DNA of 64,000 nucleotides from Arthrobacter antibioticus (GTDB taxonomy: Bacteria > Actinomycetota > Actinomycetes > Actinomycetales > Micrococcaceae), in assembly GCF_030063205.1 (NCBI RefSeq), contig NZ_JASISQ010000001.1, positions 1,037,845-1,101,844 of the forward strand, written 5' to 3'. Shown piece by piece: positions 44,595 to 52,790 of the stretch. Within the stretch, counting starts at the first letter, position 1. Each line of letters begins with the position of its first letter. Both the position numbers and the translations under genes were made by a program. The notes under the pieces were generated by a model, which was not told the origin of the DNA, did no database searches, and was given only the letters and a program-made list of their open reading frames with translations.

Positions 44595-45565
44595 TGGCAA
44601 CTACGAGGACCTCCGCAACGCCGGAAGCCCCCGCAACAGCAGCGCCGTTTTATACCCCGGAGCTCTTGCATCCCATCCATCATTTTGGACCACGCACCAT
44701 CGATTTCAGTCGGCAGGTGGCCCTGATGGCCATCATCAACCGCACCCCTGATTCCTTCTACGACGGCGGGACCACGTTTGCGTTGGATGCCGCGGTTAAC
44801 GCTTCGCTTGCGGCGGTGCGAGACGGAGCCGATTGGGTTGATATTGGCGGCGTTCCCTTTGCTCCCGGGCCTGCTTTGAGTGCTGAGGAAGAAAGTGAGC
44901 GGGTGGTTCCGGTGATTGCTGCCGTGGCGGCGGCAAGTGATGTGATCATTTCAGTTGACACGTTTTTGCCTGAAGTGGCTGCCCGCAGTATTGCGGCAGG
45001 CGCCAACGTCATTAACGACACCACCGGTCTCTCCAACCCGGAGCTGGCATCGGTGGTGGCAGAATCTGGCGCACATTTAGTCATCACCCATTCACTGGCC
45101 AAGCCGCGTACCGTGTACCCGCGGCCCTACTACAACGACGTTGTTAGTGAGGTTGCGGCGTTCTTAGCCGAGCGGGTTGAGCTTGCCCTTTCGTTGGGTG
45201 TCCCTGCCGAGAAGATCATCATTGACCCCGGCCATGACCTCAATAAGAACACCCTGCACACCCTTGAGATTACGCGCCGCTTCAACGAAATCGCCGCTTT
45301 AGGATTTCCGGCTCTGGCCGCCGTGTCCAACAAAGATTTTATCGGCGAAAGTCTCAACCAAGCAAAGACGGAGCGCCTTGAAGGCTCCTTGGCGGCTGGC
45401 GTCATTTGCATTTTAGGTGGCGCAAGGATTCTGCGAATGCACAATGTTGCTGCGGCCAGCTCAGCCATCGGCATGACCGAAACAATTTTGGGTTGGCGGG
45501 AACCGGCGTATCTTCTGCACAATATGGGCGAGGCCAATCAGCCGGCCCGCCCGATCGCCCAGTAG
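44594..45565 (+). CDS. FolP2-type dihydropteroate synthase homologue
   Basis: A 323-residue TIM-barrel protein of the pterin-binding family. The first loop reads MAIINRTPDSFYDGG, with Arg in place of the Val seen in true synthases. ISVDTFLPEVAARSIAAGAN and VINDTTGL are conserved, as is LIDPGHDLNKNT in the form IIDPGHDLNKNT. The usual HTGG loop is replaced by HSLAKPRTVYPRPYYNDVV, and the K-loop reads SNKDFIGESLNQ. These features match FolP2, known in M. tuberculosis to lack synthase activity. It therefore may bind a pterin but make something else. It starts at ATG 44594, overlapping the reductase stop. Confidence 0.82.
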   Translation: MATTRTSATPEAPATAAPFYTPELLHPIHHFGPRTIDFSRQVALMAIINRTPDSFYDGGTTFALDAAVNASLAAVRDGADWVDIGGVPFAPGPALSAEEESERVVPVIAAVAAASDVIISVDTFLPEVAARSIAAGANVINDTTGLSNPELASVVAESGAHLVITHSLAKPRTVYPRPYYNDVVSEVAAFLAERVELALSLGVPAEKIIIDPGHDLNKNTLHTLEITRRFNEIAALGFPALAAVSNKDFIGESLNQAKTERLEGSLAAGVICILGGARILRMHNVAAASSAIGMTETILGWREPAYLLHNMGEANQPARPIAQ

Positions 45566-45594
45566 CCAAGTAGCCAAATAGCAAAGTAGCCAAG
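45563..45594. repeat. Octamer tandem array starting at a stop codon
   Basis: Four units of TAGCCAAG (TAGCCAAG, TAGCCAAA, TAGCAAAG, TAGCCAAG), the first of which is the TAG stop of the FolP2-type gene. They fill most of the 46-bp spacer to the next gene. Confidence 0.9.
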
Positions 45595-45611
45595 TCACTA
45601 AGGAGATTTTC

Positions 45612-46433
45612 ATGATTGAGCGGATCTTCCCCACCCCCTCGATTCTCTCCGGAGCAGATCTGGAGCAGGAACTGCTAGCGCCACCTCCGGAAGGACGCCT
45701 GCGTGGCAAACCATGGGTGAGCTTTAACTTTATTGCCAGTATTGATGGTGCCGCTTCCATGGATGGCGTCTCAGGGAAACTGGGAAATGCGTGGGACCAA
45801 CGTATTTTTTCATTGTTACGGCAAACCGCGGATGTTATTTTGGTGGGTGCTCAAACCATCAGGGTAGAAGGTTATGGCGGTCAATTGCTGAGCGAGTCGG
45901 CACAAAAGTGGCGTGCGGAGAACTGGCTCTCGGAGCACCCACCCTTGGCGATTGTTTCTGGTTCTCTAAATTTGAATCCCGGTCTTGAAGTGTTCACCAG
46001 GGCACCCGTTCGCCCGTTAGTTTTGACACTTGAGTCTGCCCCGCAAGAAAGCAAAAACGCCCTGTCCAAGGTGGCCGATCTGGTCATGGTGGGCAAGGAT
46101 GCCCTCGAGGTGGAACTGATCATTTCTGCACTTGCCGAGCGAGGATTTAAAAAAATCCACTCCGAGGGCGGACCGACTCTGCTCAATACCTTCGCTAAAG
46201 CCGGAAAAGTGGATGAGCTTTCCTTGACTGTCTCTCCGCTCCTGGTGGGCGGGTCAGCCGGGCGAATCGCGCACGGGGCCGACCGGGATTCTGATACTAG
46301 CGGCGAAGGCGGTGTGCCTAAAAGTCAACCCGTGGCAAGCGCTGATATGACGTTGACAAGGGTTCTCAAAGCTGACTCAATGCTGTTCCTGCGCTACGTA
46401 AGCCACGACTCGCAGCAGCCCCCGGCTTCTTAG
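45612..46433 (+). CDS. RibD-C / dihydrofolate-reductase-like pyrimidine reductase family
   Basis: A 273-residue NADPH-dependent reductase fold, RibD C-terminal type. The substrate strand reads VSFNFIASIDGAASMDGVSG (about residues 36-55). The NADPH-binding parts are ADVILVGAQTIRVEGYGG (about 76-93) and KKIHSEGGPTLLNTFAKAGK (about 178-197). SPLLVGGSAGRIA closes the barrel. True RibD has a zinc deaminase domain in front; it is missing here, so this is a stand-alone reductase. Related proteins reduce ribosylamino-pyrimidines or dihydropterins. It starts at ATG 45612 with AAGGAG 7 nt upstream, last in the folE group. The substrate is unproved. Confidence 0.82.
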   Translation: MIERIFPTPSILSGADLEQELLAPPPEGRLRGKPWVSFNFIASIDGAASMDGVSGKLGNAWDQRIFSLLRQTADVILVGAQTIRVEGYGGQLLSESAQKWRAENWLSEHPPLAIVSGSLNLNPGLEVFTRAPVRPLVLTLESAPQESKNALSKVADLVMVGKDALEVELIISALAERGFKKIHSEGGPTLLNTFAKAGKVDELSLTVSPLLVGGSAGRIAHGADRDSDTSGEGGVPKSQPVASADMTLTRVLKADSMLFLRYVSHDSQQPPAS

Positions 46434-46487
46434 CATCAAGCTGCGGCGAACCAGCTTTAGCCGCCAGTGAACTCCCCGGCGCGCCGG

Positions 46488-47219
46488 CTAGTTCGACGGC
46501 GGGGCAACCGATAATTTTGCCATCACCTTGGGTGTGGTGGCTGCCAACAATTCATCTGTTGGACAGGCCAAGCTCACCAACAAAGAGGTATCAGCACTTC
46601 CGAGCATGCGCCCCCATACAGTGCTTGCCATAGCATCTTTGCCAGCTTTGGTGCTGAAGGACAAGAAGGAAATCGGCGGTCCTGCTTTTCCTGCCTCGGC
46701 CACCCAGGGCAGCTGCGCCTCCGGCAAGGATTCTCCCATCACCGATGGAATGAGGTACTTCATTAACTCAAGTGTGGATGATTTGTCATCACCGTGAGTG
46801 ATCAGAGGGCCCTGGTTGGTAGCGATCCAATACGCTACTTGGCAGCCCGCAGCGTTGGTATATTGGGTCTGGCCGGCCACGTTGTTCTTCACCAGATTCC
46901 ACTCAGGCGGCCCCGGTGTCTGCGAATACTCCTGGGGTGGCTGGCCCAGCACGTCACTAAAACCAACTGGCACGCCGGGGACAAGCGTTTTGCCTGCTTC
47001 GAAAGTCATTGGCGCGCCAGCCACAGCGGCAGCGTCATGCCCGGGAACAATAGTTGGCGGAGCGTAGCTGGTAGGTGCAGCTGAGGGCGCAATGCTGGGA
47101 GGGGACTGGGAAGGAACCGAAATACTGCACCCGGTCAGCGCCGCAATCATCAGAAAGGCTACTCCTGTAGCCGCAAGTGTTTGCTTCTTCGGCCCCTTTG
47201 GTTGATCCACAGGATCCAC
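46488..47219 (-). CDS. Hypothetical lipoprotein
   Basis: A 243-residue exported lipoprotein: basic N-terminus (KGPKKQ), hydrophobic core, lipobox AALTGC (Cys near residue 31), then a Ser/Pro-rich linker (residues 33-58). The mature domain has KTLVPGVPVGFSDVLGQPPQ, two Cys (near 127 and 218), and SSTLELMKYLIPSVMGESLP. I do not recognise the family. It starts at a GTG at 47217-47219 without a ribosome site; a second GTG three codons later is possible. It is divergent from the J-domain gene and convergent with the RibD-C gene. Confidence 0.65.
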   Translation of the reverse strand: MDPVDQPKGPKKQTLAATGVAFLMIAALTGCSISVPSQSPPSIAPSAAPTSYAPPTIVPGHDAAAVAGAPMTFEAGKTLVPGVPVGFSDVLGQPPQEYSQTPGPPEWNLVKNNVAGQTQYTNAAGCQVAYWIATNQGPLITHGDDKSSTLELMKYLIPSVMGESLPEAQLPWVAEAGKAGPPISFLSFSTKAGKDAMASTVWGRMLGSADTSLLVSLACPTDELLAATTPKVMAKLSVAPPSN

Positions 47220-47395
47220 TGTACAGATCCCGCCCCGTCCTCAGCCACATCTGAAGTCACCGCCGCCCCAGAGCAGCGACACAAGAGCAGCGATACCAGA
47301 ATAGCGGCCCGGGGAGACAGCACCATGGAGGGGGACAAAGCGCTTCGGCGGCTAGACTGAACTCTTGGCAAAACAGGGCTATCGAAAGGCCACCC

Positions 47396-48424
47396 GTGGG
47401 CGAGACGTTCCTTACGCACTATCAAGTTCTCGGTCTTGCACGTTCTGCCACGGAGCAAGAGATCAAGATCGCGTACCGCAAAGCAGCCAAGACTGCCCAC
47501 CCCGACAGGGGCGGTGCCCCTGAACTTTTTCATAAAATTGCAGAAGCCTACGAGGTTCTCTCTGACCCTGTCCGCAGACAGGCGTATGACAGGTCCTACG
47601 GTTCGCCAAGCCGCCCGGGTACTTCGGCAGGTGCCAGCACGCGAACCGGCTCATACGGCGCTCGAGGAACGGAGGGCTCTTCCGCGCGTGCCGGAACTGC
47701 TGCCGGTGCGGCTAACGGTTTTGGGGCTTTCAATACCCGCCGCGCCCCTGAAACACGACGCACGGCCGGTGACCCTGCCGTTTATATCCCCGCCTACGAG
47801 AAGCCCTCAAGCGGTTCAGTAGAGAATTCAGCACAGCAGCAAACTCCGCTGATGCCACGGATGACTGCGGCGCAACCTGTCCACGGTGCACCGCGAAAAC
47901 GTGGCGTCTTTGGTGCGGCGTCGCGACTGGCCCGGGAAGCGCGCACTGCCCAGCTCATAATGCAGCAGGTCCTGCCGGGCATCCCGGCCGCAAGGCTCAT
48001 CAACGGTCTCAGTGCTCCCATGGGCAGTGGCTATCTGGATCATGTTTTGGTTTCGGGGTACCGAATCGCGATCATTGGTTCAATGCTGGTGCCCGACGGC
48101 GCCTTCCGCTGGGACGGGAGCATGCTGGTCCATGGCGGCAAGGTTGCAGCACCGCCACAACTGATCCCCGCCACACGCAAGATGCAAGAACTCTTCCCCG
48201 AATGCAATGTCACAGCCTGGGTCTGTGTGCACAGCAAGACGGGAAACCTGTTCGAACCGGTTATTGATTACGCCAAGGGCACTGACCCCGATGGTTCAAA
48301 TATGCTCAATGTGGCTAACGCTGCCCGTTTTGTGCGTGAGGTCAAGCATTTCTTAGCCTCAGGGCCTTCTCCCAACGTGGTTGATTTACACGTTCTGGAC
48401 AGGCTCCTGGGCGGCATGTACTAG
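47396..48424 (+). CDS. J-domain protein fused to a NERD-like C-terminal domain
   Basis: A 342-residue protein. The N-terminal J-domain (about residues 5-70) has YQVLGLARSATEQEIKIAYR, the HPD tripeptide (HPDRGG, near 40) and IAEAYEVLSDPVRRQAYDRS, so it can stimulate a DnaK-type Hsp70. A Gly/Ala/Arg-rich linker covers 72-175. The C-terminal 150 residues contain YLDHVLVSGYRIAIIGSMLV and AFRWDGSMLVHGGK. This resembles the NERD (nuclease-related) fold, but catalytic identity is only suggested. There is no Gly/Phe or zinc-finger region, so it is not DnaJ itself. The start is GTG at 47396, with GAAAGG upstream. Confidence 0.72.
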   Translation: MGETFLTHYQVLGLARSATEQEIKIAYRKAAKTAHPDRGGAPELFHKIAEAYEVLSDPVRRQAYDRSYGSPSRPGTSAGASTRTGSYGARGTEGSSARAGTAAGAANGFGAFNTRRAPETRRTAGDPAVYIPAYEKPSSGSVENSAQQQTPLMPRMTAAQPVHGAPRKRGVFGAASRLAREARTAQLIMQQVLPGIPAARLINGLSAPMGSGYLDHVLVSGYRIAIIGSMLVPDGAFRWDGSMLVHGGKVAAPPQLIPATRKMQELFPECNVTAWVCVHSKTGNLFEPVIDYAKGTDPDGSNMLNVANAARFVREVKHFLASGPSPNVVDLHVLDRLLGGMY

Positions 48425-48517
48425 AGCAGGCATCCTGAGCCCGCCTCTGCGCAACGGGCCAAAATTCAAATGAGCCCCTTCGCGTCCTTCTGGTTACAAC
48501 CGGCTAGTGCCTGGCGG

Positions 48518-48529
48518 TAGGATAAAACA
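48518..48529 (+). promoter_or_regulatory. Leaderless-type -10 for trmL
   Basis: TAGGAT at 48518-48523 lies 6 nt before the GTG start at 48530. A -35 is weak (TTACAA with 18-bp spacing). No clear Shine-Dalgarno is present. Confidence 0.35.
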
Positions 48530-48997
48530 GTGTTTCGCATCCTTTTCCTGACCCCTGAGATCCCTGGCAACACCGGAAATGCCATCCGGTTGGCCGCCAT
48601 CACTGGTGCCGAGCTGCACCTTGTCGAACCCTTGGGCTTTGACTTCTCTGACGCTAAATTGCGAAGAGCCGGACTTGATTATCACGATCTTGCGGTGATG
48701 AGAGTTCACCCCAGTCTCGAAGCGGCGTGGGCCGCGCTGGCTCCCGAACGGGTCTTTGCGTTCACTGCCGATGGCGAGAGAAGCTACACAGAGATTGCCT
48801 ACCAGCCCGGAGATGTGCTGATGTTTGGCCGCGAATCCGAGGGGCTGCCAGCTGAAGTGAAACAGGATCCGCACGTCACCGCCAGAGTACGGCTGCCCAT
48901 GCTTCCCTCATTACGTTCCCTGAACCTGGCCAATGCAGCCTCGATCGCAGTTTTTGAGGCGTGGCGCCAAAACAACTTCGCCGGCGCACAGCGCTAA
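48530..48997 (+). CDS. trmL: tRNA (cytidine34-2'-O)-methyltransferase TrmL-type
   Basis: A 155-residue SPOUT methyltransferase that methylates the wobble ribose of leucine tRNAs with SAM. The trefoil-knot motifs are complete: ILFLTPEIPGNTGNAIRLAA (motif 1, residues 4-23), DVLMFGRESEGLPAEV (motif 2, about 98-113) and LPMLPSLRSLNLANAASIAV (motif 3, about 124-143). The length matches the E. coli enzyme. It starts at GTG 48530. It is 105 bp downstream of the J-domain gene and is probably transcribed from its own promoter. Confidence 0.93.
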   Translation: MFRILFLTPEIPGNTGNAIRLAAITGAELHLVEPLGFDFSDAKLRRAGLDYHDLAVMRVHPSLEAAWAALAPERVFAFTADGERSYTEIAYQPGDVLMFGRESEGLPAEVKQDPHVTARVRLPMLPSLRSLNLANAASIAVFEAWRQNNFAGAQR

Positions 48998-49084
48998 GCC
49001 GAAATTTGTTGGCGGCCCGCAACTATAGCTTTCGGGCCATAACTCAAGGCTCATTAGAATTTATTTCATCAATTGGAGGCATGC

Positions 49085-49888
49085 ATGTCCGCTCGCGATC
49101 CTGGCTTGGCGTTCACCGACGGTGCACTGCAATTTGAGGCGTGGTCAGAGAAACTCTGGGATCCGATGGGCCGGGGCGTGGTTACTGAAGCCATGTTGCA
49201 GCCGGGTGAGAAAGTTTTGGACGCTTGCTGCGGCACAGGTGCGGCCACCATTCCTGCCGCGTTGGCCGTGGGCCCCGAAGGTAGTGTGGACGGCGTTGAC
49301 CTTTCTACCGGTCTGCTGCGCATTGCCGCTGCCAACCTGGCCGAGAATGGCATCCTGAACACAACCTTGACGGAAGCAGACGTCACAGCATGGCGCGGAC
49401 ACCGCACCTTTGACGCTGTCCTGTGCTCCTACAGCATGTTCTTCTTTGCCGACATGGAGGCAGGAGTGGAGCATTTGGCTTCAATGTTGCGTCCCGGCGG
49501 GCGCCTCGTGACAAGCACGTGGATTGAGGGCGCCTTGGAACCGTTCGCCACACGCATCTTTGAAGCTGCCATCAAGGAACGTCCACGCCTGGCCAACGTG
49601 GTTCCACTGGCAAACCAAAACATGGCACGCGTGGCCACCGTGGAATCACTAACCGCGTGGCTTGGAGCGCGCGGCTTCGAAGACGTGTCAGTATCCACAC
49701 ATCCCCTCACACTGACAGTTGATGACGCCATGGCCTGGAACCTTGTCATGGGCAGCGGCTGGCGGACTTTCCTGCCCCGAGATCCTGAGGCGATCGCCAG
49801 GGTTCGCCGCGAGTTCATCCAGTCAGTGGGCCCGCGCATTGAAATGAACTCCGACGCCATGATCGCCACGGCATCGGTCCCCCGCTAA
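49085..49888 (+). CDS. Class I SAM-dependent methyltransferase (UbiE-like)
   Basis: A 267-residue methyltransferase. Motif I is VLDACCGTGAATIPAAL (about residues 41-57), followed by VDGVDLSTGLLRIAAANL (motif II acid) and FDAVLCSYSMFFFADMEAGV (motif III/IV, about 108-127), then MLRPGGRLVTSTWIEG. The C-terminal half has FEDVSVSTHPLTLTVDDAMA. I chose ATG at 49085, with GGAGG 6 nt upstream; TTG at 49073 would put the ribosome site inside the gene. The substrate is unknown; small-molecule or quinone methylation is possible from family alone. A strong bidirectional terminator follows. Confidence 0.85.
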   Translation: MSARDPGLAFTDGALQFEAWSEKLWDPMGRGVVTEAMLQPGEKVLDACCGTGAATIPAALAVGPEGSVDGVDLSTGLLRIAAANLAENGILNTTLTEADVTAWRGHRTFDAVLCSYSMFFFADMEAGVEHLASMLRPGGRLVTSTWIEGALEPFATRIFEAAIKERPRLANVVPLANQNMARVATVESLTAWLGARGFEDVSVSTHPLTLTVDDAMAWNLVMGSGWRTFLPRDPEAIARVRREFIQSVGPRIEMNSDAMIATASVPR

Positions 49889-49922
49889 GAAATCTTGGAC
49901 ACACAAGAAATCTTGGACACAT
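49887..49922. repeat. 18-bp tandem duplication at a stop codon
   Basis: AAGAAATCTTGGACACAC and AAGAAATCTTGGACACAT lie side by side, followed by a partial third copy (AAGAAAAC). The first copy starts in the TAA stop of the methyltransferase gene. Confidence 0.9.
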
Positions 49923-49925
49923 AAG

Positions 49926-49971
49926 AAAACTGCCGTGGTCAAACGTTTTAGCGTCTAACCACGGCAGTTTT
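49926..49971. terminator. Bidirectional terminator
   Basis: Perfect 14-bp stem AAAACTGCCGTGGT / ACCACGGCAGTTTT with an 18-base loop and T-runs on both strands. It separates the convergent methyltransferase and etfA genes. Confidence 0.9.
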
Positions 49972-50015
49972 GGTGTTGGCTAGTTAACCTAGCTACACAC
50001 TGCGCACTTCACCGT

Positions 50016-50984
50016 TCATGCCCTGCGCTTTTTAATCTCTGCAACGGCTTGTGGCAGGACCTGGAACAAATCGCCCACAATGCCGAAATCCGCAATCTCA
50101 AAAATCGGAGATTCCGAGTCCTTATTAATAGCCACGATGAGCTTGGACGTCTGCATTCCGGCCTTTTGCTGGATGGCCCCTGAAATACCAACAGAAATGT
50201 ACAGCGCAGGAGCAACCTTCTTGCCTGTCTGACCAACCTGGGAGGCGTGTGAGATCCAGCCTGCATCAGTGGCTGCACGTGAGGCACCCACAGCAGCTCC
50301 AAGAACATCTGCCAGCTCTTCAATCGGGGTGAAGTCACCATCAACGCCGCGGCCACCTGCCACAATAATGCGGGCATCTTCAAGTTCGGGCCGTCCCGAA
50401 GCCGGTCGCGGTGTCCGTGCTGTCACTCGGGCACTCAGACTGGCCGGGGCAAAAGCCACGTCTACCACCTCAACGGCGGGCACGCTCGCCTCTGGGGCCG
50501 GGTTCGCTTCAACCGCGTGCGCCTTGACAGTGAAGACACCGAGCGCTGAAGTAGCCCGCGCCTGCACACTATAGGACCCGGCAAGGACAGACTTGTGCGC
50601 AACGAAGGCTTCGCCGTCGTACATCAGGGACACGGCGTCGGTAATGACACCGGCGTTCAGTGTGACACCGGTGCGGGCGGCGATTTCCTTTCCGGCAGCA
50701 CTGTTATCAAGGAGTACGGCGCTGGCGCTGACAGCAGCGGTGGCCTGCGCTAGAAGATCTGCTTTGGGGGCAACCAGGAACTCGCCCAGCTCGGCTTGCT
50801 CCGAGTGCAGCACCCGCTGTACTCCATAGGCGCCCAGCTCCGCCAACACCTCGGCTCCAACCGGACCGGCCACAACAGCCACTGGTTCACCGGCGCCACG
50901 AGCCAAGGTCAGAAGCTGCGCGACAGTGTTTGAAAGCTTGCCCGGGACATCGAGCTGATCAATGTAAACAACAATTGCAGTCAT
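50016..50984 (-). CDS. etfA: Electron transfer flavoprotein alpha subunit
   Basis: The FAD-carrying half of ETF, which collects electrons from acyl-CoA and related dehydrogenases and passes them to ETF dehydrogenase. The 322 residues comprise an N-terminal domain (1-190) and the C-terminal FAD domain (about 195-322), with [14 protein letters not shown] in the form [55 protein letters not shown] and [20 protein letters not shown]. All binding loops are present. The start is ATG at 50984 with AAGGAA upstream. It lies 10 bp after etfB, so the two are co-expressed. Confidence 0.96.
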   Translation of the reverse strand: MTAIVVYIDQLDVPGKLSNTVAQLLTLARGAGEPVAVVAGPVGAEVLAELGAYGVQRVLHSEQAELGEFLVAPKADLLAQATAAVSASAVLLDNSAAGKEIAARTGVTLNAGVITDAVSLMYDGEAFVAHKSVLAGSYSVQARATSALGVFTVKAHAVEANPAPEASVPAVEVVDVAFAPASLSARVTARTPRPASGRPELEDARIIVAGGRGVDGDFTPIEELADVLGAAVGASRAATDAGWISHASQVGQTGKKVAPALYISVGISGAIQQKAGMQTSKLIVAINKDSESPIFEIADFGIVGDLFQVLPQAVAEIKKRRA

Positions 50985-50994
50985 GAATGGTTCC

Positions 50995-51801
50995 TTAGAT
51001 CAGTTTCGCAGCGGCCAGGAAGTCAACCAATTGGATACCGGCATCGCCTGAGTCAGTGATGATAGTGCCGGCCGTGCGGGCGGGGCGTTCTGCTGCCGAG
51101 GTGACCTGGGTCAATGACCCGGCATGTCCGACGGCGGATGGTGCCAACCCCAGGTCAGCCAGGGACACTGTTGTCACCTTCTTTTTCTTCGCAGCGATGA
51201 TGCCCTTGAAGTTGGGGTAACGCGGCTCGTTGGCTTGATCGGTCACCGAAACCAGCGCAGGCAACACGGCCTGGATCTCTTCTGAGAAGTCATCGCCGTC
51301 ACGGCGGGCTGTGACGGTATTGCCCGTAACATCCAGTGCCGAGGCGAAGGTGATCTGGGCCAGGCCCAGACGGGCTGCCAGCTGAGCCGGGATGATGGAG
51401 GTTTCCCCGTCGGTTGAGGCCATACCCGTGATCACGAGGTCTACCGGGCCAAGAGATTTGATGGCCGCAGCCAAAGCCAGTGAGGTGGCTGAGGCATCGG
51501 AGCCTGCGAGCGCTTCGTCGCTGACATGCAAACCCTCCGTTGCACCAATCTGCAACGACTTCTTAACGGCTACGGCGGCAGAGGCCGGGCCAAGTGTCAG
51601 AGCCGTGACAGTGTTCCCGCCTTTGGCGCCGCCCCGGGCATCGGTCAAAGCCAATGCCGCTTCAAGTGCGTATTCATCCAATTCTGACAGGATGCTCTCA
51701 CCACGGTCGATGCTGTGGTCCTCACCTGTGAGGTGTCGATCAAACTGTGCATCTGGCACATATTTGACCAGTACGACAATGTTCAGTGCTGAATTTTCCA
51801 C
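50995..51801 (-). CDS. etfB: Electron transfer flavoprotein beta subunit
   Basis: The AMP-binding partner of EtfA. The 268 residues begin near LNIVVLVKYVPDAQFDRHLT. They include the signature region LVITGMASTDGETSIIPAQL (about 125-145), LGLAQITFASALDV, and the conserved C-terminal stretch RYPNFKGIIAAKKKKV. I chose GTG at 51799-51801, which has AAAGGA 6 nt upstream; ATG at 51819 lies upstream of that site and lacks a ribosome site. An open frame continues further upstream to 52110 but looks non-coding. The 266 bp to the divergent ABC gene hold the promoter. Confidence 0.93.
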   Translation of the reverse strand: MENSALNIVVLVKYVPDAQFDRHLTGEDHSIDRGESILSELDEYALEAALALTDARGGAKGGNTVTALTLGPASAAVAVKKSLQIGATEGLHVSDEALAGSDASATSLALAAAIKSLGPVDLVITGMASTDGETSIIPAQLAARLGLAQITFASALDVTGNTVTARRDGDDFSEEIQAVLPALVSVTDQANEPRYPNFKGIIAAKKKKVTTVSLADLGLAPSAVGHAGSLTQVTSAAERPARTAGTIITDSGDAGIQLVDFLAAAKLI

Positions 51802-52067
51802 TGCTGTCCTTTGTGTCATGGACGATTGGTTACCCTGCACTCTTCCCCTTGGCGGGGTTGGATGCAGCGGGTTCGTCCTTGGCCTACCTGACCAGCTTAG
51901 TTCGAACAGGCCCAGAGCCAGAATCCTTGGGCATAATTCTTCACCCGCAGTAGCCCTTAACACTTGGCTTCGAGGCGTCCTGCCTCCTCCCTCGGGTTGA
52001 GAAAGCCGCCAACACTTCCCACCCCTGGCCCGATGCAGCAGCCAGCGTCTAAGCGCAAACTTAAAAC

Positions 52068-52790
52068 ATGACTTCAACACTTTCTTCACCCATTCTGAGC
52101 GCACGCTCACTATCCAAACGCTATGGCGGCGGGATCGCCTTGAACAATGTGGACCTTGACATTGTTTTAGGCGAGTCGGTGGCCATCATGGGTGCCTCAG
52201 GTTCCGGCAAGACGACTCTTCTGCACGCCCTTGCCGGCATCACCACCCCCGATGCCGGCACCGTGACCTACGCGGGAACAAACGTCACAGCACTCAGTGA
52301 GAGAGAACGCTCACAGCTGCGCCGGGAAGCCTTTGGTTTCGTTTTCCAATCAGGGCTGCTCATTCCCGAACTGACAGCCGTTGAAAATGTGGCTTTGGCG
52401 CTCATGCTCAACGGGATCTCCCGCCGCGAGGCAGAAGCGCAGGCGGCCGGATGGCTGGCTGCGCTTGGTCTGGCAGGCATGGAAACCCGGCGTATTGGCG
52501 AGCTCTCAGGCGGGCAAGCCCAGCGTGTTGCCATCGCCCGGGCACAGGTGACAGGGGCACGCGTTGTCTTTGCTGACGAGCCCACCGGCGCCCTTGACTC
52601 CCACACCTCCGCGGATGTCATGTCAGCTCTTTTGACCGCCACGACCGGCCGCGGCAACACACTTATTCTTGTCACCCACGATTCCACCGTTGCCTCGCGA
52701 TGTGCCCGCACCTTGTTTATGCGCGACGGCGTCCTCTCCCTCACACCGTTATCTCACCCAACCCCTGTGCTGGCAGCGAATCAGGCGTGA
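52068..52790 (+). CDS. ABC transporter ATPase, LolD/MacB type
   Basis: A 240-residue ATPase of the type that drives FtsX-like permeases. It has Walker A GASGSGKTTLL (near residue 44), the Q-loop QSGLLIPELTAVENVALALM, signature [15 protein letters not shown] (near 146) and Walker B VVFADEPTGALDSHTSADV. These ABC systems either export or, as in MacB, drive mechanical work on envelope proteins. Its stop overlaps the GTG of the permease gene. The start ATG at 52068 lacks an obvious ribosome site. Confidence 0.9.
   Translation: MTSTLSSPILSARSLSKRYGGGIALNNVDLDIVLGESVAIMGASGSGKTTLLHALAGITTPDAGTVTYAGTNVTALSERERSQLRREAFGFVFQSGLLIPELTAVENVALALMLNGISRREAEAQAAGWLAALGLAGMETRRIGELSGGQAQRVAIARAQVTGARVVFADEPTGALDSHTSADVMSALLTATTGRGNTLILVTHDSTVASRCARTLFMRDGVLSLTPLSHPTPVLAANQA

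Noticed and set aside
49014..49038. GGCCCG/CGGGCC hairpin between trmL and the methyltransferase gene.
   Set aside because: Short stem and no T-run; too weak to call as a terminator.
51802..52110. N-terminal extension of the EtfB reading frame.
   Set aside because: The extension has no resemblance to ETF, overlaps the divergent ABC gene, and a good ribosome site fits the GTG at 51801.
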